Assembly (NCBI RefSeq): GCF_014203235.1
Contig: NZ_JACHIN010000003.1
Coordinates: 645,899 to 709,898, forward strand
Reading direction: 5' to 3'
DNA from: Nonomuraea endophytica
Lineage (GTDB): Bacteria; Actinomycetota; Actinomycetes; Streptosporangiales; Streptosporangiaceae
Length of the DNA stretch: 64,000 bases
In this document: one piece after another, positions 46,210 through 54,147 of the stretch
Position numbering within the stretch: the stretch's first letter is position 1
Layout: each line of letters begins with the position of its first letter
Notes under the pieces: model-generated
Databases searched by the model: none
What the model saw: only the letters and a program-made list of their open reading frames with translations
What the model was told of the DNA's origin: nothing
Made by a program: the position numbers and the translations under genes

Positions 46210-47022
46210 GTGATGGGCCGACTCGCCGCCCGGATCGCGCTGCTGGTCGTGGCCGTGTCGTTCGCGGCGCCGTTCCTGTGGGTGGTCATCGCCTCCGTCC
46301 AGCCGGGCGCGGGGCTGTCGGCCCAGCCCACGGGGGAGTTCTCGCTCGGCAACTTCCAGGCGGTGCTCACCTGGGAGACCACGATCCTGCCGGTGATCAA
46401 CTCCATCGTGATCTCGGCCGGGACCGCGCTGATCACCGTGCTGGTCGCGGCGCTGGCCGCCTACCCGCTCTCGCGCTACGAACTGCGCTATAAGCGCTCG
46501 TTCATGCTGACGCTGCTGTTCACCACCGGGCTGCCGCTGACGGCGATCATCGTGCCGGTCTACTCGATGTTCTACCGCTTCAACCTCTACGGCTCGGTGC
46601 CGGCGATGGTGTTGTTCCTGGCGGCCAGCGCGCTGCCGTTCGCGATCTGGCTGATGAAGAACTTCATGGACGGCGTGCCGGTCGGACTGGAGGAGGCGGC
46701 CTGGGTGGACGGGGCCGGGTGGGTGCAGTCGCTGGTGCGCGTGGTCGGCCCGCTGATGGCGCCGGGCATCGCCGTGGTCGGAATCTTCGTCTTCGTCGGC
46801 CAGTGGGGCAACTTCTTCGCCCCCTTCGTGCTGCTGGACGAGTCGGAGGAGGCGCCGGCCGCGGTCACCATCTACACCTTCTTCTCCCAGTACGGCCAGG
46901 TCGCCTATGGCGAGCTGGCCGCGTTCTCGATCATCTACACGGCCCCGGCGGTCGTGCTCTACGTGGCGGTCAACAAGTATCTGGCCGGCACGTTCAACCT
47001 GGGTGGCGCGGTCAAGGGCTGA
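46210..47022 (+). CDS. Sugar ABC transporter permease (MalG type)
   Basis: 270 residues from GTG 46210 (ATG 46213 also possible; GGAGG lies just upstream in the previous gene). EAA loop VPVGLEEAAWVDGAGWVQSLVRVVGPLMAPGI and the N-terminal LWVVIASVQPG stretch identify the MalG branch. Last gene of the binding-protein/permease operon; no glycosidase or kinase follows, unlike many sugar loci. Confidence 0.93.
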   Translation: MMGRLAARIALLVVAVSFAAPFLWVVIASVQPGAGLSAQPTGEFSLGNFQAVLTWETTILPVINSIVISAGTALITVLVAALAAYPLSRYELRYKRSFMLTLLFTTGLPLTAIIVPVYSMFYRFNLYGSVPAMVLFLAASALPFAIWLMKNFMDGVPVGLEEAAWVDGAGWVQSLVRVVGPLMAPGIAVVGIFVFVGQWGNFFAPFVLLDESEEAPAAVTIYTFFSQYGQVAYGELAAFSIIYTAPAVVLYVAVNKYLAGTFNLGGAVKG

Positions 47023-47030
47023 GCTTGCGG

Positions 47031-47246
47031 AGAAATCTTGGGTCGCCTAAACTTCTGCCCGTCGTATCGCCTAGCCCAGGGGGCAGTTGAAGTGAGGGTC
47101 TGAGGTCGCGGGCACCGCGCCGTTCCGCCCCGTCGTGGGCACGCGCGCAACCTGGACCTCTGGCGTTCCGCCACCTCACACGGGCGTTTCGCGGTGATTC
47201 CCGCCATGTCACGAATTGTTGATCTTTTGTGACGGGAGCCACCCTT
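47031..47246 (+). promoter_or_regulatory. Long leader of the ABC-F gene with candidate WhiB7-like promoter and mini-ORF
   Basis: An AGAAATC stretch (47031-47037) immediately precedes a TTGGGT -35-like box (47038-47043), with TCGTAT 18 bp downstream (47062-47067). An A/T-rich triplet abutting the -35 is the hallmark of WhiB7-dependent promoters. The remaining leader, about 170 nt, contains a four-codon GTG AGG GTC TGA mini-ORF (47092-47103) and GC-rich complementary segments (gtgagg 47092 with cctcac near 47173). This suggests translational attenuation of an antibiotic-resistance-type gene; all inferred. Confidence 0.4.
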
Positions 47247-48830
47247 ATGTCATTTTCCGTAGTCATCGACCGCGTCTCCTACGGCTGGGCCGACGGAACG
47301 CTGGTGCTCGACCGGCTCGAAACCGCCTTCCCGGCGGGACGCACCGGGCTGATCGGCGCCAACGGGTCGGGCAAGTCCACCCTGCTCAAGATCCTCGCCG
47401 GCGAGCTCCAGCCCGCCGCGGGCAGCGTGAGCCTGGCCGGCCGGGTCGGCTACCTCGCGCAGAACCTCACCCTGCGCCAGGAGTCCACCGTCGCCGACCT
47501 GCTCGGCATCGCCGGGGTCCGGGCGGCGCTGCACGCCATCGAGTCCGGCGACGTCGCCGTCGCCCACTTCGAGACCGTCGGTGACGACTGGGACGTCGAG
47601 GAACGCGCGCGCGCCGAACTCGACCGGCTCGGCCTGGACCACGTCGGCCTCGACCGGACCGTCGGCACCCTGTCCGGCGGCGAGGTCGTCATGGTCGGGC
47701 TGGCCGCGCAGTTCCTCAAGAACCCCGCGGTGCTGCTGCTCGACGAGCCCACCAACAACCTCGATCTGCGGGCGCGCGAACGGCTCTACGCCGCCGTCGC
47801 CTCCTGGCCGGGGGTGCTGGTGATGGTCAGCCACGACCGCGCCCTGCTGGCGCTCGCCGACCAGATCGCCGAGCTCAGGGAGGGCCGGATCCGCGTCTTC
47901 GGCGGCAACCTGGACGACTACGAGCGCATGCTCGCCGCCGAACAGGAAAGCGCCGAGCGGACGGTACGCACCGCCGAGGCCGACGTCCGCAAGCAGAAGC
48001 GCGATCTCGCCGAGGCGCACATGAAGCTCGACCGCCGGGTCCGCTACGGCAACAAGATGAGCGCCCAGAAGCGGGAACCGAAGATCATCATGAACGGCCG
48101 CAAGCGGGAGGCCCAGGTCTCCGCGGGCAAGCACCGGATCATGCACACCGAGAAACTGGAGGGAGCCCTCGACCGGCTGACCGAGGCCGAGCAGGCTGTC
48201 CGCGAGGACCGCGAGATCCGCATCTCGCTGCCCGAGACCGCCGTGCCCACCGGGCGGGTGGTTCTGGACCTGCCGCTGGAGCACGCCTCCGGGCCGGACG
48301 GCGGGGCCGTACTGGAGAAGCTGCTTGTGCAGGGACCCGAGCGGATCGCGCTGACCGGCGCCAACGGCTCGGGCAAGACCACGCTGCTGCGGCGGATCGC
48401 CGGGCACGGCGCCCTGGTGCCGTCCCGGTACCTGCCGCAGCGCCTCGACCTGCTGGACGATGACAGGAGCGTGCTCGACAACGTGCGCCTCCTGGCCCCG
48501 GACGCCGGGGTCACCGAGGTGCGCGCGCGGCTGGCCCGGTTCCTGTTCCGGGGCGAGCGGGTGCATCAGCCGGTGTCCACGCTGTCGGGCGGCGAGCGCT
48601 TCCGCGCCACGCTGGCGGCGCTGCTGTCGGCCGACCCGGCGCCGCAGCTGCTCCTGCTGGACGAGCCCACCAACAACCTCGACCTGGCCAGTGTGCGACA
48701 GCTCACTCAGGCGCTGTCGGCCTACCGGGGCGCGCTGATCGTGGCCAGCCACGACCTGCCGTTCCTGCGGGAGCTGGGCATCACCCGGTGGCTGCGCCAG
48801 GACAGGGAGCATGGCCTGTCGGAATCGTGA
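47247..48830 (+). CDS. ABC-F ATPase (ribosome-protection/translation factor type)
   Basis: 527 residues from ATG 47247 (GGGAG 8 nt upstream). Two ABC domains without membrane segments: Walker A GANGSGKST (37-45) and TGANGSGKTTLL, two LSGGE signatures, two LLLDEPTNNLD Walker B motifs. A charged interdomain linker rich in Lys/Arg/Glu (about 225-320) should reach into the ribosome. ABC-F proteins displace antibiotics from, or restart, stalled ribosomes. No drug specificity can be assigned. Confidence 0.93.
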   Translation: MSFSVVIDRVSYGWADGTLVLDRLETAFPAGRTGLIGANGSGKSTLLKILAGELQPAAGSVSLAGRVGYLAQNLTLRQESTVADLLGIAGVRAALHAIESGDVAVAHFETVGDDWDVEERARAELDRLGLDHVGLDRTVGTLSGGEVVMVGLAAQFLKNPAVLLLDEPTNNLDLRARERLYAAVASWPGVLVMVSHDRALLALADQIAELREGRIRVFGGNLDDYERMLAAEQESAERTVRTAEADVRKQKRDLAEAHMKLDRRVRYGNKMSAQKREPKIIMNGRKREAQVSAGKHRIMHTEKLEGALDRLTEAEQAVREDREIRISLPETAVPTGRVVLDLPLEHASGPDGGAVLEKLLVQGPERIALTGANGSGKTTLLRRIAGHGALVPSRYLPQRLDLLDDDRSVLDNVRLLAPDAGVTEVRARLARFLFRGERVHQPVSTLSGGERFRATLAALLSADPAPQLLLLDEPTNNLDLASVRQLTQALSAYRGALIVASHDLPFLRELGITRWLRQDREHGLSES

Positions 48831-48859
48831 ATTGACGCAAGGGGATCAACCGGGCAATA

Positions 48860-49843
48860 GTGTGGCAGGTGGCTGTCCCCCGGTTGATGACCTGCGTGCT
48901 CGCCCTCGCTACCCTCACCGCCTGTACCTCAGGCGTCAGCGGACCGACCGGTGGTGAGCCCGTCGCCAGGGGCGTGGCCGGCGGGCCCGGCACCGCCAGG
49001 CCCAGCACCGGCACGGGAACCACCGCACCGCCCGCCACGGCGCTCACCCCCGAGAGCTACAAGAGCGAGCTGTCGGGCCGCAAGCAGACGATGACCGACG
49101 CGATCGACTCCATGATGGGCGCGCGCACGGTCAAGACCCTGAACACGCGGGTGGAACGTGCCGAGGAGGCCCTGCGCGGCGCCGCCGACGAGCTGTCGGC
49201 GATGACGCCCCCGCAGGAGGTGAAGGCCCAGCACGACGCCTACGTCGGCAGCCTGCGCGAGTTCGCCGCCCAGCTCGGCTCGACCCTCGGCAAGGTCGGC
49301 AGCCGTGACGTGTGCACCCCCGGCGGCGTGCTCACCGATCTCAGCGCCGCGCTCAAGCAGCTCGACGAGACCGGCGCCGCGCTGCAGGCGGCCGGCGACT
49401 ACCCGGCCGACGTGGTCGAGGTCAAGGCCGCCGCCAAGCAGAGCCGGCGGCTGAGCACCGGCAAGTTCATCAAGCGCGAGAACCTCAACGGCCGCAGCTC
49501 GCTGCAGATCGACAACGGCTCCACCCGCGACGCCGTGGTCACCGTGATGCGCGGCGGCACCAAGGCGTTCAGCATCTACGTCCGCAAGAAGGGCAAGTAC
49601 AAGGTACGCGGCGTCCGCGACGGCAACTACAAGATCTACTTCACCCACGGCGTCGACTGGGACGGCAAGAACCGGGCCTTTACCCGCGACTGCAGCTTCG
49701 AGCGCTTCCAGAAGTCGGTGAAGTTCAAGACCACGTACACCGCCTCGCAGATCCTCTGGCACGACTGGCGGATCACCCTGCACGCGGTCTCCGGCGGCAA
49801 CGCGCCGACCGACCCCGTGGACCCGGAGAGCTTCCCCAAGTAG
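48860..49843 (+). CDS. Hypothetical lipoprotein
   Basis: 327 residues from GTG 48860. Signal peptide with lipobox LTAC (Cys22), a Gly/Thr/Pro linker, a helical domain (about 65-195: VKTLNTRVERAEEALRGAADEL, HDAYVGSLREFAAQL) and a C-terminal beta-rich domain (SLQIDNGSTRDAVVTVMRGGTKAFSIYVRKKGKYKVRGVRDGNYKIYF). No enzyme motif. Probably anchored outside the membrane; starts 29 bp after the ABC-F gene, so possibly co-transcribed. Function unknown. Confidence 0.75.
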   Translation: MWQVAVPRLMTCVLALATLTACTSGVSGPTGGEPVARGVAGGPGTARPSTGTGTTAPPATALTPESYKSELSGRKQTMTDAIDSMMGARTVKTLNTRVERAEEALRGAADELSAMTPPQEVKAQHDAYVGSLREFAAQLGSTLGKVGSRDVCTPGGVLTDLSAALKQLDETGAALQAAGDYPADVVEVKAAAKQSRRLSTGKFIKRENLNGRSSLQIDNGSTRDAVVTVMRGGTKAFSIYVRKKGKYKVRGVRDGNYKIYFTHGVDWDGKNRAFTRDCSFERFQKSVKFKTTYTASQILWHDWRITLHAVSGGNAPTDPVDPESFPK

Positions 49844-49850
49844 GCCGAAG

Positions 49851-49874
49851 GGCCGCGCGGACGCCCGCGCGGCC
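49851..49874 (+). terminator. Strong GC hairpin, probable terminator
   Basis: Perfect 10-bp stem ggccgcgcgg / ccgcgcggcc with a 4-base acgc loop, 8 bases after the lipoprotein stop, followed by ccctctcgtc rather than a T-run. Position between convergent genes fits an actinobacterial terminator. Confidence 0.7.
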
Positions 49875-49891
49875 CCCTCTCGTCACGTCGT

Positions 49892-49958
49892 CAGGATGAG
49901 ACGTTCAGGATGAGACGTTCAGGACGAGACGTTCAGGACGAGACGTTCAGGATGAGAA
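49892..49958. repeat. 14-bp tandem repeat at the 3' end of the zinc-ribbon gene
   Basis: Almost five head-to-tail copies of caggatgagacgtt (two copies read caggacgagacgtt). It begins between the convergent genes and runs into the last three codons of the minus-strand zinc-ribbon gene, whose stop codon lies in the repeat array. Confidence 0.9.
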
Positions 49959-50216
49959 CAGCATGCCGAGGAAGCTGTCCTTGCGCTTGTGACCGTGGTG
50001 GTAGCCGCCGCCGTGGTGGCCGCCGTGCGACGGAGCGCCCCAGGCCGGGCCGCCGGGCGCGGGCGGCGGCGCGCTGCGATACTGCGACTCCATCCTGGTG
50101 ATCGTCTCGAGCTCGCCATAGTCCAGGAAGATCCCCCGGCAGTTGTCACACTGCTCGATGTGGACCCCGTTGCGCTCATATGTCCGCATGTTGCCGCGGC
50201 ACTTGGGGCACTGCAT
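49947..50216 (-). CDS. TFIIB-type zinc-ribbon protein with His-rich tail
   Basis: 89 residues from ATG 50216 (RBS AAGGAG upstream). Zinc ribbon: MQCPKCRGNMRTYERNGVHI then EQCDNCRGIFLDYGELETI, the zf-TFIIB family pattern (CPxC...CxxCxGxxLD). The C-terminal half is Pro/Gly/His-rich (HGGHHGGGYHHGHKRKD), a possible metal-binding tail. Common but functionally uncharacterised in actinomycetes. Confidence 0.85.
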   Translation of the reverse strand: MQCPKCRGNMRTYERNGVHIEQCDNCRGIFLDYGELETITRMESQYRSAPPPAPGGPAWGAPSHGGHHGGGYHHGHKRKDSFLGMLFSS

Positions 50217-50262
50217 CCGCTTGATCTCCTTGCCGTCAGGGGAAAACTCTGTGCGTGCGCCA

Positions 50263-51120
50263 CTATGGCAGGCCCTGAGGGAGCCCGACAATTCTGTCGC
50301 ACGCCTCGATCAACGAATGCTCCACCTCGTCGAGTTCCCGGCCGTCACGGGCGGCGTTCACGACCGCGACCGCCGCGAGCTGGGCGGTCAGCGCACGGGT
50401 CGGCACGTCGAGCCTGGCCCACGGATCGTCCGGGTCCAGCGCGGGGCCGCCGGAGGCCAGGTAGGCGCCCAGGAAACGGTCCCAGGTGGGCGCCTCCAGC
50501 AGCCCCGCCGCGTACCACGCCGCCGGGCGGGCCAGGTCCCAGACCGGGTCGCCCACGCCCAGGTCGTCGATGTCGATGAGCAGCCAGCGCTCCCGCCGTA
50601 CCAACTGCCCCAGATGCCAGTCGCCGTGGGTCAGCAGGCCCGGAGTGGGCTCGGGCTCGGGCAGACCGGCGAACGTCATCCGGATGAGCTGCTCGACCGG
50701 GCCGTCACCCGCCATCCGCCGCACCGCGCGGGCGGCCCGCGCGGGACCGCCCGCCGCCGGCATCGGCGACACCACCGGCAGGGGTACGGCATGCAGCCGC
50801 GCCAGCAGCCTGGCCCCCTCCTCCCACGGCGCGGTGTCCGGATCGACGGTCTGCCCGGCGGGCCAGACGGTGACGGCCCGCCCCGCCACCGTGAGCACCT
50901 CGGTGTCGAGCGGCGCGAGCATGATCCCGCTGAGCGCGGCGGCCCCGGCGGCCCGCAGCCGAGGCGCCAGCAACACCGGATCGTCGCGCACCGAGTGCGC
51001 CTTGACCACGACCTCGCCCCTGCGCACCACGACCACGTCCGTGCGGCTGGGATGGACGTCGGGCGCGCCCGTGCCCCCGTAGTCCGCCGCCACCCTCGCC
51101 AGTTCTTCCGTGAGACCCAC
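50263..51120 (-). CDS. Aminoglycoside-phosphotransferase-fold kinase
   Basis: 285 residues from GTG 51120. APH/choline-kinase fold: VVKAHS lysine, Brenner motif LLTHGDWHLGQLV, and metal Asp in LLIDIDDLGVGDPVWDLARPA. Phosphorylates a small hydroxylated molecule; true antibiotic resistance cannot be assumed. TAGTCT, a -10-like box, ends 6 nt before the GTG, suggesting leaderless transcription; the divergent LLM oxidoreductase starts 46 bp away. Confidence 0.85.
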   Translation of the reverse strand: MGLTEELARVAADYGGTGAPDVHPSRTDVVVVRRGEVVVKAHSVRDDPVLLAPRLRAAGAAALSGIMLAPLDTEVLTVAGRAVTVWPAGQTVDPDTAPWEEGARLLARLHAVPLPVVSPMPAAGGPARAARAVRRMAGDGPVEQLIRMTFAGLPEPEPTPGLLTHGDWHLGQLVRRERWLLIDIDDLGVGDPVWDLARPAAWYAAGLLEAPTWDRFLGAYLASGGPALDPDDPWARLDVPTRALTAQLAAVAVVNAARDGRELDEVEHSLIEACDRIVGLPQGLP

Positions 51121-51166
51121 TTGATAAGACTAGGTGTCTCAGCACGATGCCAAAGCGGGAGATGTC

Positions 51167-52057
51167 ATGAAGATCAGCTTCGGGGTGCCGATCTCAGGGC
51201 CGTGGGCCCGGCCGGACAACATGCGCGCGGTGGCCCGGCGCGCGGAGGAACTCGGCTACGCGGGCCTGTGGACCTTCCAGCGCCTGCTCTATCCGGAGGG
51301 CCACGCGATGGGGCCCGTCTATCGCAGCGTGCACGACCCGCTCATCACGCTGGCCCATCTGTCGGCCGTCACCGAGCGGATCGAGCTGGGCGTGGGAGTC
51401 GTCAACGCGTTCATGCAGCCGGTGATGCTGGCCAAGCAGCTCGCCACGCTCCAGACGCTCGCGGGCGGGCGGCTGGTGGCCGGGGTGGGGCTGGGCTGGC
51501 TGGAAGAGGAGTTCACCGCCTCAGGCGTGGACTTCGCCGCGCGCGGGCGCAGGGGAGAGGAGTTCGTGCGGGTCCTGCGCGCCTGCTGGAGCGAGGAGGT
51601 GGTGGCGCACGAGGGCGAGTTCTACCGGGTGCCGCCCGCCCACATGGACCCCAAGCCGGAGCCCGGCCCGCCGCCCGTCCTCATGGGCGGGGTCGCCGAG
51701 CCGGCGCTGCGCAGGGCCGGGCGGATCGCCGACGGCTGGATGAGCTCCAGCCGCGAGGACCTGACCACGATCGACCAGAAGATCGCCCAGGTAAAGGCGG
51801 CGGCCGAGGAGGCCGGGCGCGACCCCGCCGCCCTGCGCTTCGTCGTCAGAGGCGTCACCAAGGTCCGGACCGGCGAGCGCGCGCCGCTGACCGGCTCCTA
51901 CGCGGAGATCCGCGCCGACGTGGACGAGCTGGCCGCCAAGGGCGTCACCGAGGTCTTCCACGACCTCAACTTCGACCCCGAGATCGTCACCGCACCCGCC
52001 CAGGAGGCCATGAGCCGGGCCGAGGAGGCCCTGGAGGCGCTCGCTCCCGCTTCCTGA
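51167..52057 (+). CDS. LLM-class F420-dependent oxidoreductase
   Basis: 296 residues from ATG 51167 (GGGAG 6 nt upstream). Luciferase-like TIM barrel: ARRAEELGYAGLWTFQRL, PLITLAHLSAVTERIELGVGV, QLATLQTLAGGRLVAGVGLGW, and GRIADGWMSSS. Members of this actinobacterial group use cofactor F420 (some FMN) to oxidise or reduce small organic molecules. Substrate unknown. Confidence 0.88.
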   Translation: MKISFGVPISGPWARPDNMRAVARRAEELGYAGLWTFQRLLYPEGHAMGPVYRSVHDPLITLAHLSAVTERIELGVGVVNAFMQPVMLAKQLATLQTLAGGRLVAGVGLGWLEEEFTASGVDFAARGRRGEEFVRVLRACWSEEVVAHEGEFYRVPPAHMDPKPEPGPPPVLMGGVAEPALRRAGRIADGWMSSSREDLTTIDQKIAQVKAAAEEAGRDPAALRFVVRGVTKVRTGERAPLTGSYAEIRADVDELAAKGVTEVFHDLNFDPEIVTAPAQEAMSRAEEALEALAPAS

Positions 52058-52135
52058 CGCCGGGCCGCCTCGTGCGCGGGGGGAGCGCCTCCACGGCCTT
52101 CACGCGTGCGGACCGCGTCTGTGGCGATGGCGCGG

Positions 52136-53188
52136 CTACTGCGCTAGGCGGAGTGCTTCCGTGGCGACTGCGTGGCGGAGGGCGCGGATGCCGTCTCTGC
52201 CGCGTACCGGGTGGACGGCGTTGGTGAGCAGGACCACGGTCAGGCGGTGCACCGGGTCGACGACCAGCGAGGTGCCGGTGAAGCCGGAGTGGCCGAAGGC
52301 GCCTTCCAGCGGCCCCACGATGGACGGGTCGCCGATGCGCACGCCGAGCCCGTGACGGAACGCCGCGCCCTCAGCGCCCTGGTCGCGCAGCATCTCGGCG
52401 ACGGTCTCCGGCCGCAGCACGGGGCCGCCGCCGAGCCGGAGGTTCTCGCCGAAGCGCAGCACGTCGTCGGCCGTGGCGAAGATCCCGGCGTGCCCGGCGA
52501 CGCCGCCGAGGCCGTAGGCGGTCTCGTCGTGCACCTGGCCGCGCACACAGCCGGGCCCGGGGCGCTCGGGCTTCCACTCGGTGGCGGCGATCCTGGGCAG
52601 CTTGTCCGCGCCGGGGTTGTAGCCGGTGTCGGCCAGGCCGAGCGGACCGGTCACCCGGGCCCGTACGAGCTCGTCGAGCGGCGCCCCACCGGCGAGCTCG
52701 GCGATCCGCCCCACGGTGACCATGCCGACGTCGGTGTAGAGGTACGGCCCGCCGACCTCACCGGTGACCGGCGTGCCGACCATGGCGGCCAGGCGCGCGG
52801 CCGGGTCGGCGTCGGGCAGTTCGAGGTCGATGCGGCGAGTCGCCTGCAGCCCCGCGGTGTGGGTGAGCAGCCGGCGCAGCGTGACGCGCGGGTCCTTGCC
52901 GGGCAGCCACCGCGCCACCGGCTCGTCCAGCCCGGCCAGCCCGTCCTCGGTCAGCGACAGCACGGCCGCCGTGGTGAACAGCTTGCTGATCGAGGCCAGG
53001 TCGAAGATCGAGTCGCGCTGGGCCGCCGGCCGTACGGGAGCGAGGGTGAACTCCAGGTCGGTGTAGCGGACCAGCTCGCCCGCGACCGAGGAGGCGGCCA
53101 CGACGCCGTCGACGGCGATGACCGCCACGGCCGCCGAGGCGGTGCCGGGAACCGCTTCCGCCAGGATCGCGTCGAGCCGGTCGGACAT
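52136..53188 (-). CDS. Serine hydrolase of the beta-lactamase/AmiE (YbbE) type
   Basis: 350 residues. Penicillin-binding fold: catalytic Ser66 and Lys69 in DLASISKLFT, YTD (for YxN) in PYLYTDVGM, HSGFTGTS near the C-terminus, and VHDETAYGLGGVAGHAGIF, the stretch shared with Bacillus YbbE/AmiE-like enzymes. No signal peptide. Overlaps the murQ stop by 1 bp (TGATG). In Bacillus the AmiE product cleaves the MurNAc-L-Ala amide during muropeptide rescue; the same role here is suggested by the murQ/namZ context. Confidence 0.85.
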   Translation of the reverse strand: MSDRLDAILAEAVPGTASAAVAVIAVDGVVAASSVAGELVRYTDLEFTLAPVRPAAQRDSIFDLASISKLFTTAAVLSLTEDGLAGLDEPVARWLPGKDPRVTLRRLLTHTAGLQATRRIDLELPDADPAARLAAMVGTPVTGEVGGPYLYTDVGMVTVGRIAELAGGAPLDELVRARVTGPLGLADTGYNPGADKLPRIAATEWKPERPGPGCVRGQVHDETAYGLGGVAGHAGIFATADDVLRFGENLRLGGGPVLRPETVAEMLRDQGAEGAAFRHGLGVRIGDPSIVGPLEGAFGHSGFTGTSLVVDPVHRLTVVLLTNAVHPVRGRDGIRALRHAVATEALRLAQ

Positions 53189-54108
53189 CAGCTCTGCGCG
53201 CCTTCCAGTGCGTCGGCCAGCCGTTCGCCGTGCTCCTCCAGCAGCGTGCGGGCGGCCTCGACGTCGAGGCCGTGCCTGATCATCAGGACCGCGACCTTGG
53301 CCTGGCCGTCGGCGGCCGCGAGCGTGGTTCGGGCGGTCTCGGCGTCGGCGCCGGTGATGTCACCGACCATGCGCACGGCCCGCCCGGCCAGTTTGGAGTT
53401 CATGGCCGACATCTCGATCATCTGGTTGCCGTAGGTACGGCCCAGCCTGATCATCGAGATGGTGGAGATCATGTTCAGCACCAGCTTCTGGGCGGTGCCC
53501 GCCTTGAGCCGGGTCGAGCCGGTCACCACCTCGGGGCCCACGACGACCTCGATCCCGTGCTCGGCCGCCGCCGACAGGGGCGCGCCGGTGTTGCACGACA
53601 GGCCCACGGTCAGCGCCCCGCGCCCGGCGGCCTCGCCGAGCGCGCCGATCACGAAAGGAGCGCGCCCGCTGGCCGAGACGCCGACGACGGAGTCGTCAGC
53701 GCCGACCTCCAGCTCGGCGATCGCGGCGGCGCCCGCCTCGGCGTCGTCCTCGGCGCCCTCGATGGACCGGGTCAGCGCGTCGGGTCCGCCGGCGATGATG
53801 CCCTGGACCAGCGACGGGTCCGTGCCGAACGTGGGCGGGCACTCCGAGGCGTCCAGCACGGCCAGCCGGCCCGAGGTGCCGGCGCCGACGTACAGCAGCC
53901 TGCCCCCGGCGGCCATCCGCGCGGCGATCGCGTCGATGGCGGCGGAGATGTCCGGCACGGCGGCGGCGACCGCGGCGGGGACGGACGCGTCGGCCTGGTT
54001 CATCAACTCGGCGATCTGCTCCGTCGGCAGCCGGTCAATCTGGCTGTAGCGCGGATCGCTCTGTTCCGTGGACAGCTCCGGATCACTCATGACGCTAATT
54101 TCCACCAT
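53188..54108 (-). CDS. murQ: N-acetylmuramic acid 6-phosphate etherase
   Basis: 306 residues from ATG 54108 (ATG 54090 possible). SIS-domain enzyme that cleaves the lactyl ether of MurNAc-6-P to GlcNAc-6-P and D-lactate. Landmarks: DPRYSQIDRLPTEQIAELMN, GRLLYVGAGTSGRLAVLDASECPPTFG, GIIAGGPDALTRSIEGAEDD, VVTGSTRLKAGTAQKLVLNMIST. First gene of the murQ-serine hydrolase pair, divergent from namZ. Confidence 0.96.
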   Translation of the reverse strand: MVEISVMSDPELSTEQSDPRYSQIDRLPTEQIAELMNQADASVPAAVAAAVPDISAAIDAIAARMAAGGRLLYVGAGTSGRLAVLDASECPPTFGTDPSLVQGIIAGGPDALTRSIEGAEDDAEAGAAAIAELEVGADDSVVGVSASGRAPFVIGALGEAAGRGALTVGLSCNTGAPLSAAAEHGIEVVVGPEVVTGSTRLKAGTAQKLVLNMISTISMIRLGRTYGNQMIEMSAMNSKLAGRAVRMVGDITGADAETARTTLAAADGQAKVAVLMIRHGLDVEAARTLLEEHGERLADALEGAQS

Positions 54109-54147
54109 GTACTTCTCTCTTGTAAATAACTTTCAGACAATGGGTTC
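54109..54147. promoter_or_regulatory. murQ/namZ divergent control region
   Basis: Only 39 bp separate the two starts. The centre, gtaaataactttc (54122-54134), is an imperfect palindrome of the form GnAAnT-n-AnTTnC, reminiscent of RpiR/MurR-type sites. No MurR gene is in the window. A GACAAT box (54136-54141) ends 6 nt before the namZ ATG. Confidence 0.35.

Noticed and set aside
50263..51120. Aminoglycoside resistance gene
   Set aside because: The APH fold is clear, but this family includes many metabolic kinases; nothing in the sequence indicates antibiotic specificity.
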